DNA from: Streptomyces marianii
GTDB lineage: Bacteria; Actinomycetota; Actinomycetes; Streptomycetales; Streptomycetaceae
DNA: 64,000 bases
Assembly: GCF_005795905.1 (NCBI RefSeq)
Contig: NZ_VAWE01000001.1
Location: forward strand, 6,995,001-7,059,000
Direction of reading: 5' to 3'
Position numbers and translations under genes: made by a program. Position 1 is the stretch's first letter. Each line of letters begins with the position of its first letter. The notes under the pieces were generated by a model. The model saw only the letters and a program-made list of their open reading frames with translations, made no database searches and was not told the DNA's origin. This document shows positions 29,875 to 40,102 of the stretch, piece after piece.

Positions 29875-31185
29875 ATGACTTTCACCGTCACCGAGTACGC
29901 CGACCGCGTCTGGAACGGCGAGATCGACGACAGCATCGTGAGCACCCCGAAGAGCGGCGCCGGAGTGATCGACGTCGTCGACGGCGTCGGATGGCGCCCG
30001 GGGTTCGGCAACGTCTTCGCGTTCCGCGCGGCCGGCGAGCTGCTCCTGTTCGACACGGGCAATCCGTATGACGCCTCGGGCCTCCACCAGGACCTGCGCC
30101 GGTGGAGCAAGATGCCGGTCACCACCGCGGTCTTCTCGCACGGCCATGTCGACCATGTGGGTGGGACCGGCCCGTTCGACGCCGAGGAAGGCCCGGCGCT
30201 CACCGTCGTCGCGCACGAGATGACCGGGGCGCGCTTCGACCGGTACCTCCTCACCAACGGCTACAACGCGGTGATCAACCAACGGCAGTTCCAGCTTCCG
30301 GGCCTGACCTGGCCCACCGAGTACCGCCGCCCGGACGTCACGTACCGGGACGGCATGACCCTCACGACCGGCGAGCTGACCTGCGAGCTGTTCCACGTCC
30401 GCGGCGAGACCGACGACGCGACCGTGGCCTGGTTCCCCCGGTGGCGCATCCTGTGCCCCGGCGACATGTTCATCTGGCTCGCCCCGAACTGCGGCAACCC
30501 CCAGAAAGTGCAGCGCTATCCGCGGGAGTGGGCCCTCGCGCTGCGTCGCATGGCCGCCCTGGACGCGGAGATCATGCTTCCCTCGCACGGCGCGCCGGTC
30601 TTCGGCGCCGATCGCGTCCGCCAGGCGCTGGAGGAGACGGCGGAATGGCTGGAGAGCCTGGTGGAGCAGACCCTGGCGGGCCTCAACGCGGGTGCGCGGC
30701 TGGACGACCTCCTGCACACGGTCAGCCCTCCGGCCCATCTGTCCGGCAGGCCGTACCTGCGGGCCGCGTACGACGAACCCGAGTTCGTGGTGCGCAACCT
30801 GTGGCGCCAGTACGGCGGTTGGTACGACGGCAACCCGGCCCGGCTGAAGCCCGCTTCCGACGCCCGGCTGGCCACCGAGCTCGCCGGGCTCGCCGGCGGG
30901 GCCGGGGTGCTGGCCGACGCCGCGCGGCGCCACGCCGACGCCGGCGAGTTCCGGCTGGCCGGGCACCTCGCGGAGCTGGCCGTGCTCGCCGAGCCCGACA
31001 GGGCGTCCCTGCACCGTGTGCGGGCGGAGGTCTACGAGGCACGGGCGGAGGAGGAGGCGTCCTTGATGGCCAGGGGCGTCTTCCGCTGGGCCGCTTCGGA
31101 GTCGCGGCGCAAGTGCGAGGAGGACACCCGAGGGCCGGCCGCGTGCGGGGGAACGGAGTCGCACGGGGCCTCTGCGTCGGAGTAG
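29875..31185 (+). CDS. MBL-fold alkyl-sulfatase-like hydrolase
   Basis: 436-residue metallo-beta-lactamase-fold protein. The metal motif is HGHVDH (His89, His91, Asp93, His94), with a later GETDD and SHGAPVFG metal-site regions. C-terminal to this is the alkyl-sulfatase dimerisation segment (FVVRNLWRQYGGWYDGNPA). The SCP2-like third domain of full alkyl sulfatases is absent. Expected reaction: hydrolysis of a sulfate or related ester. AAGGAG precedes the ATG. Its last 154 bp overlap antisense with the convergent MFS gene. A full-length relative is at 50811-52628. Confidence 0.88.
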   Translation: MTFTVTEYADRVWNGEIDDSIVSTPKSGAGVIDVVDGVGWRPGFGNVFAFRAAGELLLFDTGNPYDASGLHQDLRRWSKMPVTTAVFSHGHVDHVGGTGPFDAEEGPALTVVAHEMTGARFDRYLLTNGYNAVINQRQFQLPGLTWPTEYRRPDVTYRDGMTLTTGELTCELFHVRGETDDATVAWFPRWRILCPGDMFIWLAPNCGNPQKVQRYPREWALALRRMAALDAEIMLPSHGAPVFGADRVRQALEETAEWLESLVEQTLAGLNAGARLDDLLHTVSPPAHLSGRPYLRAAYDEPEFVVRNLWRQYGGWYDGNPARLKPASDARLATELAGLAGGAGVLADAARRHADAGEFRLAGHLAELAVLAEPDRASLHRVRAEVYEARAEEEASLMARGVFRWAASESRRKCEEDTRGPAACGGTESHGASASE

Positions 31186-32468
31186 CCGCCGCGCCTTTGC
31201 CCGGGCCCGCCGCTCGACGGCCCGGGGACCGGGCGAGGGGTGCGGGCGAGCGGGAGGGACAGCGCCGCACCCGCCAGTCCGGTCGCCAGCGTGCCGGCGG
31301 CCAGGGCCTGCTCCCCGCGCTGGAGCCCCCACGCCGCCAGCAGGGGGGAGAGCGTCCCCGCGGCGGCGAGGACGGTGCCCCAGACCCCCTGGTAGCGGCC
31401 GCGCCGGTCCGGGGGAGCCAGCTGCCGGAGGATGTGGGACGTGGCGACGAACCACGCGATCTCGCCGGGGGCGCACGCCGCCGCGGCCACGGCGAAGCCG
31501 GACGTCGTACGGGCGAGTGCCGCCGCCGCCATGGGGACGGCGACGGCCACCGACGCGACCGCCACCATGCCCGGCATCGAGCGCCCGCCGGCGGCCCATC
31601 GGCTCAGCCAGGGTGTCATGGCGGGGGTGAGCGCGATGACGGCGGCGGAGTTGACCAGTGCCGTGAGGCCGTAGGCCTCGGGGGAGAGACCCCGGGCGGC
31701 CATCATCATCGGCACGGCCGCGGCCATGCCGACCAGGGCCGTCATCGTGGCCAGGCCGGAGGCGAGCAGGAGCGCCAGACGCCCGGTGAGCCGGACGCCG
31801 CCGCTTCGGCTCGTTCTCGCGCGGCTTGCGCGGCCCCGGCGGTCGGCCGGCAGCCTGCGCAGCGCGCCCACGGCGAAAGCCGCGCACGCCGTCGCGTTGA
31901 CCCAGTAGAGGGCGTCGACGCCCCACCGGGCGGCCAGCAGGCCGCCGAGGCCGCCGGCGACGAGGGCGCCGCCGTTGACCACCAGTCCGTACCGCAGCGC
32001 GTTGACCTTCGCACGCCGTCCGGGATCCGGTACGAGTTCGTCGATCGCGGCGCCGACCACCACGCGCGGTGCGTCGAAGACGAGGCCCAGCGCCAGGGCA
32101 CCGGCGATCAGCAGGGCCGGCGACGACGTGGCCGTCAGCAGGGGCAGCACCGCGGCGGAGACCAGTGCCGCTGCCACCAGGGTCGTCCGCCGGCCGACGC
32201 GGTCGAGCAGTCGGCCGCACGCGGCCTGTCCGCTCATCCAGCCCGCACCGAAGGCGGCGAGCACGACGCCGGCGGTGTCCGGCCCGTGCCCCTTCCCGGC
32301 GAGCAGGTAGCTCAGGAACGGGTAGGCGAAACCGGCCGCACGCAGGAGCAGCATCCCGGCAAGGAGCAGCCGGAGCTCCTGGGGGCACCAGGCGCGCAAT
32401 CCGGCGGCCCGCCGGCCGGCCCCGGCCGCGAGGGCACGGACACGCACCCGGCGTGTGCCCTTCGTCAT
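31032..32468 (-). CDS. MFS transporter (probable exporter)
   Basis: 478-residue major facilitator with about 12 helices; the loop GRLLDRVGRRTT is the family motif A after helix 2. The cytoplasmic N-terminus is Arg-rich. A polar tail of about 60 residues follows the last helix and is encoded over the antisense end of the MBL gene. The start overlaps the JmjC stop (ATGA), so it is translationally coupled to it. In the operon small peptide - JmjC - MFS it is the natural candidate to export the finished product. Confidence 0.88.
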   Translation of the reverse strand: MTKGTRRVRVRALAAGAGRRAAGLRAWCPQELRLLLAGMLLLRAAGFAYPFLSYLLAGKGHGPDTAGVVLAAFGAGWMSGQAACGRLLDRVGRRTTLVAAALVSAAVLPLLTATSSPALLIAGALALGLVFDAPRVVVGAAIDELVPDPGRRAKVNALRYGLVVNGGALVAGGLGGLLAARWGVDALYWVNATACAAFAVGALRRLPADRRGRASRARTSRSGGVRLTGRLALLLASGLATMTALVGMAAAVPMMMAARGLSPEAYGLTALVNSAAVIALTPAMTPWLSRWAAGGRSMPGMVAVASVAVAVPMAAAALARTTSGFAVAAAACAPGEIAWFVATSHILRQLAPPDRRGRYQGVWGTVLAAAGTLSPLLAAWGLQRGEQALAAGTLATGLAGAALSLPLARTPRPVPGPSSGGPGQRRGGYSDAEAPCDSVPPHAAGPRVSSSHLRRDSEAAQRKTPLAIKDASSSARAS

Positions 32469-33673
32469 GGTTCGAGGGCGACCGCTCCCAGCCGCGCGAG
32501 GGTCTTCACGGCCTTGACGGAGTCCTCCGGTGCGGCGTTCGGCACGAACCGCCCGGCCGGCACCACCGCGCCCGCGGCGCAGGACCGCAGGGCGTCGGCC
32601 ACGGATCGCGGCACGGCCACCGTCTTCCCGTCGAACCGCACGCCGACGCGGTCCCCGGCGGCGCTCTGCGTGAACGAGAAGTCGGCGTGGGCCGCCCGCA
32701 CGGGAGTGGACGCGTCCGTCTCGTCCACGGCCGCGGCGGAGGCGAAGCGGTGCCCGGCCGCGATTCCCTCGGCGTCGCGACCCTCGGCCGTGAGACGTGC
32801 GACCTCCGCGCGCGGGTCGATCGCCCGCAGGCGCTCCACCAGGAGCTCGATCCGGTCCTTGAGGGCCGCCGCCTGCTCTTCCGTCGTCTCCTCGGTCAGA
32901 TGGGGGAAGCCGCGGTGCTCCGGGTCGGCCGGCATCGCCTCGGCCACCGTGGAGCGCAGCAGTTCGGGCCAGGTGCGCGGTGTCACGGTCACGGTCAGGT
33001 GGAGCGAGACCGAGTCCTCGGCGGCGGCCACATGGGGGGTGCCGCTGGGCAGGTACATCACGTCGCCGGGCCGCAGGGTCACATCGAGCAGGGGCTCGCC
33101 CAGATGCTCGGCCCGGTACTCCTCACCCACCTTGTAGGGGCGGCCGTCGGGCCTGAGGACCTCGGCCGTGGGCCAGACCCTCCACCGCTTGCTCCCGTGC
33201 AGGTGGATGACGAAGGTGTCGTTGGGGTCGTGGTGGATGACGAACCCCTGCTGCCCTGCCGGGGTGAGGAAGGCGAGGGAGTCGCTCCGGGTCGCGAACC
33301 TCTGCGCCAGCATCGCGTTCAGCGCGCGGAGGTTGGGCCGGAAGTGGTTCATGGAGTGCCACACGACGCTGGCTCCCGTGCGGAAGTGCTCGTACACGCG
33401 CTCCGGCACGACGCGGTCGGGGATGTACTTCCGCTGTACGCGCAGCGGTTGCGTGTAGGTGCCCTCATGGATCAGATCACCGCGTTTGACCAGTCTCAGG
33501 TACTGGGTGCGCAGGGCCTCCTGATGGAGGCAGTCGTCCAGGTCCGCCACCGAGAGGAGTTCCTCCGGCGGGCCGGTGAGTGCCTCCCTCCGCAGGAGGG
33601 GGGACCTGCCGAAGTGCTCGGCGAAGAACCTCTCCTCGTCGCCGACGAGAGAGGCGAACGTGGGTACGTACAT
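32465..33673 (-). CDS. JmjC/cupin Fe(II)-2-oxoglutarate oxygenase
   Basis: 402-residue oxygenase resembling bacterial ribosomal-oxygenase (YcfD/ROXA-like) JmjC proteins. The metal triad is His147-x-Asp149 (IHHDPND) and distal His214 (PSGTPHVA), in a beta-barrel running from about residue 95 to 230. A dimerisation helix bundle and a C-terminal winged-helix-like domain (about 330-402) follow. Family members hydroxylate residues in proteins or peptides. It lies 105 bp downstream of a 29-codon peptide gene and is coupled to the MFS exporter, so a RiPP-maturing role is proposed. AGGAG precedes the ATG. Confidence 0.88.
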   Translation of the reverse strand: MYVPTFASLVGDEERFFAEHFGRSPLLRREALTGPPEELLSVADLDDCLHQEALRTQYLRLVKRGDLIHEGTYTQPLRVQRKYIPDRVVPERVYEHFRTGASVVWHSMNHFRPNLRALNAMLAQRFATRSDSLAFLTPAGQQGFVIHHDPNDTFVIHLHGSKRWRVWPTAEVLRPDGRPYKVGEEYRAEHLGEPLLDVTLRPGDVMYLPSGTPHVAAAEDSVSLHLTVTVTPRTWPELLRSTVAEAMPADPEHRGFPHLTEETTEEQAAALKDRIELLVERLRAIDPRAEVARLTAEGRDAEGIAAGHRFASAAAVDETDASTPVRAAHADFSFTQSAAGDRVGVRFDGKTVAVPRSVADALRSCAAGAVVPAGRFVPNAAPEDSVKAVKTLARLGAVALEP

Positions 33674-33740
33674 GGGTGGCTCCTGTCCACAGGGGGCTCC
33701 GCCGGGAAGTCCGGGCTTCCGGCAAGGGGTGCCGACGGCC

Positions 33741-33771
33741 GGGGGTGGCCCGGGGCGTACGGGCCACCCCC
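33741..33771 (-). terminator. attenuator-like hairpin between peptide gene and JmjC gene
   Basis: GGGGGTGGCCC (33741-33751) pairs perfectly with GGGCCACCCCC (33761-33771), an 11-bp stem with a 9-nt loop, starting 7 bp after the peptide stop. Leaky terminators in this position are common after RiPP precursor genes, giving more precursor mRNA than enzyme mRNA. Confidence 0.65.
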
Positions 33772-33778
33772 GTCGCCG

Positions 33779-33868
33779 CTACGGGACGTACTGGGTGATG
33801 AGATCGTCCGTTTCGGACTCGATCAGCTCGATTTCGATGTCCGTGTTCATGTCCGTGTTCATCTCCAT
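33779..33868 (-). CDS. 29-residue acidic peptide, candidate RiPP precursor
   Basis: Short gene encoding 29 residues; reads MEMNTDMNTD then IEIELIESET then DDLITQYVP. Codon use has strong GC third positions, and a GGAGG lies 8 nt before the ATG. The N-terminal part is acidic and leader-like, with a tandem MNTD repeat; the C-terminal LITQYVP would be the core. It contains no Cys, so it is not a lanthipeptide or thiopeptide. It is directly upstream of, and on the same strand as, the JmjC oxygenase and MFS genes, with a hairpin in between. The peptide role is inference; no known family was recognised. Confidence 0.6.
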   Translation of the reverse strand: MEMNTDMNTDIEIELIESETDDLITQYVP

Positions 33869-34172
33869 GTCGCACACCTCCTTCGGGGGGAACTGGACCG
33901 GCGCGGCGTCAGGACCGCGCCGGCCATGGCTCCACCCTGGCGGGTCCGGGCGCCCCGGGGCCTCGTGCGATCGGCGGACCGGCCGGTGGAACGTCCGGTC
34001 CGCCTGTGGGGGGACGGCACGGTGCCGCGCGCGCCTCGGAACCCCTCGTCGAACGCCGCGGTCGGCCTCGAAGGGACCTCGGCGACCGATGTCCGGCCCG
34101 CTCGGCGCGCACGACGCACCCCGGGCACATTGCGCACTGACGGATCATCAGTTCCCTGAGTCGGCGGCCCCA
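33869..34172. other. intergenic region upstream of peptide operon
   Basis: About 300 bp with no supported gene, between the divergent peptide operon and the tetR promoter. It should contain the peptide operon promoter, which was not recognised. Confidence 0.5.
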
Positions 34173-34202
34173 TTGAATACTGAGTTGAACTCAACTTAGG
34201 CT
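34173..34202 (+). promoter_or_regulatory. tetR promoter with embedded palindromic operator
   Basis: TTGAAT (34173-34178), 18 bp, then TAGGCT (34197-34202), 6 bp before the GTG at 34209, so the mRNA is probably leaderless. Between the hexamers lies the perfect palindrome AGTTGA-AC-TCAACT (34183-34196), well placed for autorepression by the TetR protein and perhaps for control of the divergent peptide operon. Confidence 0.7.
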
Positions 34203-34208
34203 GAGGGC

Positions 34209-34808
34209 GTGACCACGCCCACACGCCCCCGCGGTGCCGCCTCGCGCGCCCTGCTGCTGCGTGCCGCGGCCGAGGAACTGGCCGGGAACGGGACGCTGGA
34301 GGTCGCTGCCGTCGCCCGCCGTGCCGGAGTCAGCGTCGGCCTGCCCTATCGCTACTTCGGCACCCGGAGCGGGCTTCTCATCGCCGTCGTCGAGTCCTTC
34401 TACGAACGGCTCGCGGAAGCCTGCATGCTGCGCGGGTACGACGATCCGACCTGGGTCGAACGGGAGTCGCGGCGGGTTCGCGACTTGGTCGGGTTCCTCT
34501 ACGCCGAACCACTCGCCCCGTTGGTCCTCGGCGGGCACGCCGGCGACGGCGAGGTGGCCGCCTTCCAGACGCGCCGGCGCTCCGTCCTCGTCGAACTGGC
34601 GGCGCGCAACATCGCCCGTGCCCAGCGCACGGGGGAGCTCCCGCCCCGAAGCGACCCCGAGCTGCTGGCCGCCGCCACCCTTGCGGGAGCCGCCGCCATG
34701 GTCTCGGTGGCCCTCACCCGCACCCCGCGCCCACCCGCCGAGGAGGTGACCGCCCAGGTGTGGGCCTTCCTCCGCGGCGCGGTGAACCCGTCCGGCCCCG
34801 CCGCCTGA
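34209..34808 (+). CDS. TetR-family regulator
   Basis: 199-residue one-component regulator with an N-terminal TetR HTH (LEVAAVARRAGVSVGLPYRYF, residues about 30-51) and a helical ligand/dimer domain. GTG start at 34209, with no clear Shine-Dalgarno and a promoter ending 6 bp upstream. A palindrome sits inside its own promoter. It lies between the divergent peptide/JmjC/MFS operon and the PhyH oxygenase, which begins 13 bp after its stop, so it probably controls this cluster in response to a small molecule. Confidence 0.9.
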   Translation: MTTPTRPRGAASRALLLRAAAEELAGNGTLEVAAVARRAGVSVGLPYRYFGTRSGLLIAVVESFYERLAEACMLRGYDDPTWVERESRRVRDLVGFLYAEPLAPLVLGGHAGDGEVAAFQTRRRSVLVELAARNIARAQRTGELPPRSDPELLAAATLAGAAAMVSVALTRTPRPPAEEVTAQVWAFLRGAVNPSGPAA

Positions 34809-34821
34809 GAGGACCCACGCC

Positions 34822-35730
34822 GTGCCCCCGACCCATGATGCCCTCCGTCGTGCAGGCGGCGATCGCGTCTCGACGCCGGAAGGCCTCGCCGCAGACCTGG
34901 CTGCCGGGTACCCGCGCGCCCCCGGCGCGGGCGCACGGGTCGACCGTGCCACCGTCGAGGGCGACCTCGCCGCCGTCGCGCGCGACGGTTACGTGCTCCT
35001 CCCCGAGCTGCTCACCCCCCGGGAGTGCGCCGAGATCAGGCAAGCCGTGACGCCGCTGCTCGACAGGACCGGCCGCAACGCCTTCGAGGGCCACCGGACA
35101 CAGCGCGTCTACAGTCTGCTCAACAAGACCCGCTGCTGCGACCGGCTCGTCGAGCACCCCAGGGTCCTGGCCCTGCTGGACCGGCTGTTCGAACCCGGCT
35201 ACCTGCTGTCCCAGCTCCAGGTCATCAACATCACCCCGGGCGAGCACGCCCAACTGCTGCACACCGACGACGCGTTATACCGTTCACCGCGCCCGCGACC
35301 GCCTCTCGGAGCGGCCACGATATGGGCCGTCGACCCGTTCACCCACGACAACGGGGGCACCGTCGTCCTGCCGGGCAGCCACCTCTGGGGCGACGACCGC
35401 CGCCCCGGCGGCCGTGACCCCCGCATGACGGCCGTGATGCCCCCCGGCTCCTGCCTGTTCTTCGTCGGCACCCTGTGGCACGGCGGCGGCGCCAACCGCT
35501 CGGGGGGCGACCGCCTCTCCCTGACCGCCCAGTACTGCCAGCCCTGGCTGCGGCCGCAGGAAGCCTTCACCCTCTCCGTCACGCGCGAGACCGCCAGGAC
35601 GGTGTCCGAGGACATCCGGCGCATGATCGGCTACAGCGTCCACCCCCCGTTCATCGGCATGGTCGACGGCATGCACCCTCGACGCCTGCTGGAGGCGCGG
35701 CCCTCCGCCTCGCGGCCGGCGGGCGGGTGA
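34822..35730 (+). CDS. PhyH-family Fe(II)-2-oxoglutarate dioxygenase with TTA codon
   Basis: 302-residue non-heme iron oxygenase. Metal ligands are His147, Asp149 (LLHTDD) and distal His220 (LWHGGGANRS), with Arg226 as the likely 2-oxoglutarate anchor. The core GYVLLPELLTPRECAEIR opening is typical of phytanoyl-CoA dioxygenase-like enzymes, which hydroxylate small molecules or carrier-bound substrates. Leu152 is encoded by TTA (35275-35277), so translation should need the bldA tRNA, a mark of late-stage or secondary-metabolic genes. It is probably co-transcribed with tetR and ends at a strong terminator. Confidence 0.9.
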   Translation: MPPTHDALRRAGGDRVSTPEGLAADLAAGYPRAPGAGARVDRATVEGDLAAVARDGYVLLPELLTPRECAEIRQAVTPLLDRTGRNAFEGHRTQRVYSLLNKTRCCDRLVEHPRVLALLDRLFEPGYLLSQLQVINITPGEHAQLLHTDDALYRSPRPRPPLGAATIWAVDPFTHDNGGTVVLPGSHLWGDDRRPGGRDPRMTAVMPPGSCLFFVGTLWHGGGANRSGGDRLSLTAQYCQPWLRPQEAFTLSVTRETARTVSEDIRRMIGYSVHPPFIGMVDGMHPRRLLEARPSASRPAGG

Positions 35731-35732
35731 CC

Positions 35733-35784
35733 GGCCGTGCTCGCGGAGCCCGGGCACCGGCGCCCGGGCTCCGCGAGCACGGCC
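35733..35784. terminator. 23-bp perfect hairpin terminator
   Basis: 35733-35755 is exactly complementary to 35762-35784, a 23-bp stem with a 6-nt loop starting 2 bp after the PhyH stop. Part of the arm (TCGCGGAGCCCGGG) recurs as a direct copy near 35822. Confidence 0.85.
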
Positions 35785-35836
35785 GCCCGCATCCTGTGGA
35801 CTCCGGGGTGCGGCCCCCGGTCTCGCGGAGCCCGGG

Positions 35837-36499
35837 GTGGGTGCGGTGATCGCCGAGATCGTGGCCCCCGCGCTGGGGATCGCCCTGTCGCCCTTCCCGC
35901 TGGTGCCCGCGATCCTCCTGCTGCTCAGCGCGCGGGCGCGGCAGAACAGCAGTGCCTTCGTCGTCGGCTGGACGGTCGGGGTCGCCGGTGCGGCCGTCCT
36001 GTTCACCCTGCTGACCTCCGTCGTCGAGATCGCCGGGGAGCCGCCCGCCTGGGTCTCCTGGGGGCGGATCGGCCTGGGCGGCCTGCTGGTCCTCCTGGGC
36101 GCGGGCCTGTGGAGGCGGCGGAGGCGAAGGGGAGCGAAGGCGGATCCGGCGTGGATACGGGCGCTGGAGACCGCCACCTGGCCGAGGGCCCTGCGGCTGG
36201 GCCTGCTGCTCTCGGCCGCCAACCCGAAGATCCTGGCCCTGATCGCGGCCGGTGGCGTCGCGATCGGTTCGGCCCGGCCGACGGCTGCGGGCAGGGCGGG
36301 CTCCCTCGCCCTGTTCACGCTCATCGCCTCCGCAGGCGTCGCCCTTCCGCCGTTGCTGCGCCTGCTCGCCGGGGAGCGGATCCTGCCACCGCTGGGGCGG
36401 GCCATGGACTGGCTGAAGGTCCACAGCGCCGCCGTCGTCGCCATCGTGATCGGCTTGATCGGGATCATGCTGGTGGCGAAGGGCGCCGGTGGGCTGTGA
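35837..36499 (+). CDS. GAP-family (Sap-like) membrane protein
   Basis: 220-residue integral membrane protein with six predicted helices (for example ALGIALSPFPLVPAILLLLS and GRIGLGGLLVLLGAGLW). The motif LSAANPKILALIAAGG is typical of GAP/LysE-like proteins (the mycobacterial Sap group moves lipids or peptidoglycolipids). An Arg-rich loop lies near residues 92-98. Start GTG at 35837 or 35846. It follows a terminator, so it has its own promoter. Cargo unknown; a link to the cluster upstream is possible only by position. Confidence 0.8.
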   Translation: MGAVIAEIVAPALGIALSPFPLVPAILLLLSARARQNSSAFVVGWTVGVAGAAVLFTLLTSVVEIAGEPPAWVSWGRIGLGGLLVLLGAGLWRRRRRRGAKADPAWIRALETATWPRALRLGLLLSAANPKILALIAAGGVAIGSARPTAAGRAGSLALFTLIASAGVALPPLLRLLAGERILPPLGRAMDWLKVHSAAVVAIVIGLIGIMLVAKGAGGL

Positions 36500-39029
<2,530 letters not shown>

Positions 39030-39196
39030 ACGAGCCCTTCCGCTCTCCCGGAGGGGATTCCGCGGAGGCCGGAGCGCGGAGGCGGGCCCGGGCCCGGCCC
39101 CGGGCGCGTTCGAGCCCGAGCCCGAGCCCGGAAGCGAGTCCCGGGCGAGCGAGCAGTGAAGTGAGTTCTGAGCGAGACCCGAGAAAGCCGGAGCCG
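39030..39196 (+). repeat. argJ-argB spacer with GAGCCC repeats
   Basis: 167-bp non-coding spacer inside the arg operon. It is very GC-rich with three tandem GAGCCC units (39112-39129). It could fold strongly in mRNA; no function is evident. Confidence 0.5.
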
Positions 39197-40102
39197 ATGA
39201 GCACCCGCAAGCACACCGCACTTCCCAAGGCGCAGACGCTGATCGAGGCGCTGCCCTGGCTCACCCGCCACCACGGCAAGACGGTCGTCATCAAGTTCGG
39301 CGGCAACGCCATGGTCGACGACGAGCTGAAGGCCGCCTTCGCCCAGGACGTGGTGTTCCTGCGGCACGCCGGACTCAAGCCCGTCGTCGTGCACGGCGGT
39401 GGGCCGCAGATCAGTGCCCAGCTGGACAGGCACGGCCTGGTCAGCGAGTTCAAGGCCGGACTGCGCGTCACCACGCCCGAGGCCATGGACGTCGTCCGCA
39501 TGGTGCTCGCCGGACAGGTCCAGCGCGAACTGGTGGGGCTGCTCAACCAGCACGGCCCCCTCGCCGTCGGCCTCACCGGCGAGGACGCCCACACCATCAC
39601 CGCCACCCAGCACCGGCCCACCATCGACGGCGAACTCGTCGACATCGGCCGGGTCGGAGAGATCACCGAGATCGACACCGGCGCGATCAGGGCCCTCCTG
39701 GACGACGGCCGGATCCCCGTCGTCTCCTCCATCGCCCGCTCCGCCGACGACGGCCACGTCTACAACGTCAACGCGGACACCGCCGCGGCCGCGCTGGCCG
39801 CCGCGCTCGGCGCGGAGACGCTGATGGTCCTCACCGACGTGGAGGGCCTCTACGAGGACTGGCCCCGCAGCGACGAGGTGATCAGCCGGCTCACCGCCAC
39901 CGAGCTGGAGAAGCTCCTGCCCGAGCTCTCCAGCGGCATGGTCCCCAAGATGCAGGGCTGCCTCCACGCCGTGCGCAACGGCGTGAACACCGCGCGCGTC
40001 ATCGACGGCCGGGTGCAGCACTCCATCCTGCTGGAGATCTTCACCGACGAGGGCATCGGCACGATGGTCGTGCCCGACGGGACCGAAGGGGGACCGGCAT
40101 GA
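39197..40102 (+). CDS. argB: acetylglutamate kinase
   Basis: 301-residue amino-acid kinase that phosphorylates N-acetylglutamate, usually the arginine-inhibited step. Motifs: [13 protein letters not shown] (phosphate loop), VVHGGGPQI (substrate), [13 protein letters not shown] and GGMVPKM-type [11 protein letters not shown]. The N-terminal helix ([17 protein letters not shown]) is the extension found in arginine-sensitive hexameric enzymes. ATG 39197 follows a weak GGAG site. The stop overlaps the argD start (ATGA). Confidence 0.97.
   Translation: MSTRKHTALPKAQTLIEALPWLTRHHGKTVVIKFGGNAMVDDELKAAFAQDVVFLRHAGLKPVVVHGGGPQISAQLDRHGLVSEFKAGLRVTTPEAMDVVRMVLAGQVQRELVGLLNQHGPLAVGLTGEDAHTITATQHRPTIDGELVDIGRVGEITEIDTGAIRALLDDGRIPVVSSIARSADDGHVYNVNADTAAAALAAALGAETLMVLTDVEGLYEDWPRSDEVISRLTATELEKLLPELSSGMVPKMQGCLHAVRNGVNTARVIDGRVQHSILLEIFTDEGIGTMVVPDGTEGGPA

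Noticed and set aside
30102..33137. 1011-residue plus-strand open frame
   Set aside because: It crosses the MBL gene in another frame and the antisense of MFS and JmjC; composition is a shadow of those genes.
33779..33868. Lanthipeptide, lasso or thiopeptide precursor
   Set aside because: No Cys in the peptide, and no lanthionine synthetase, lasso cyclase, YcaO or radical-SAM gene nearby.
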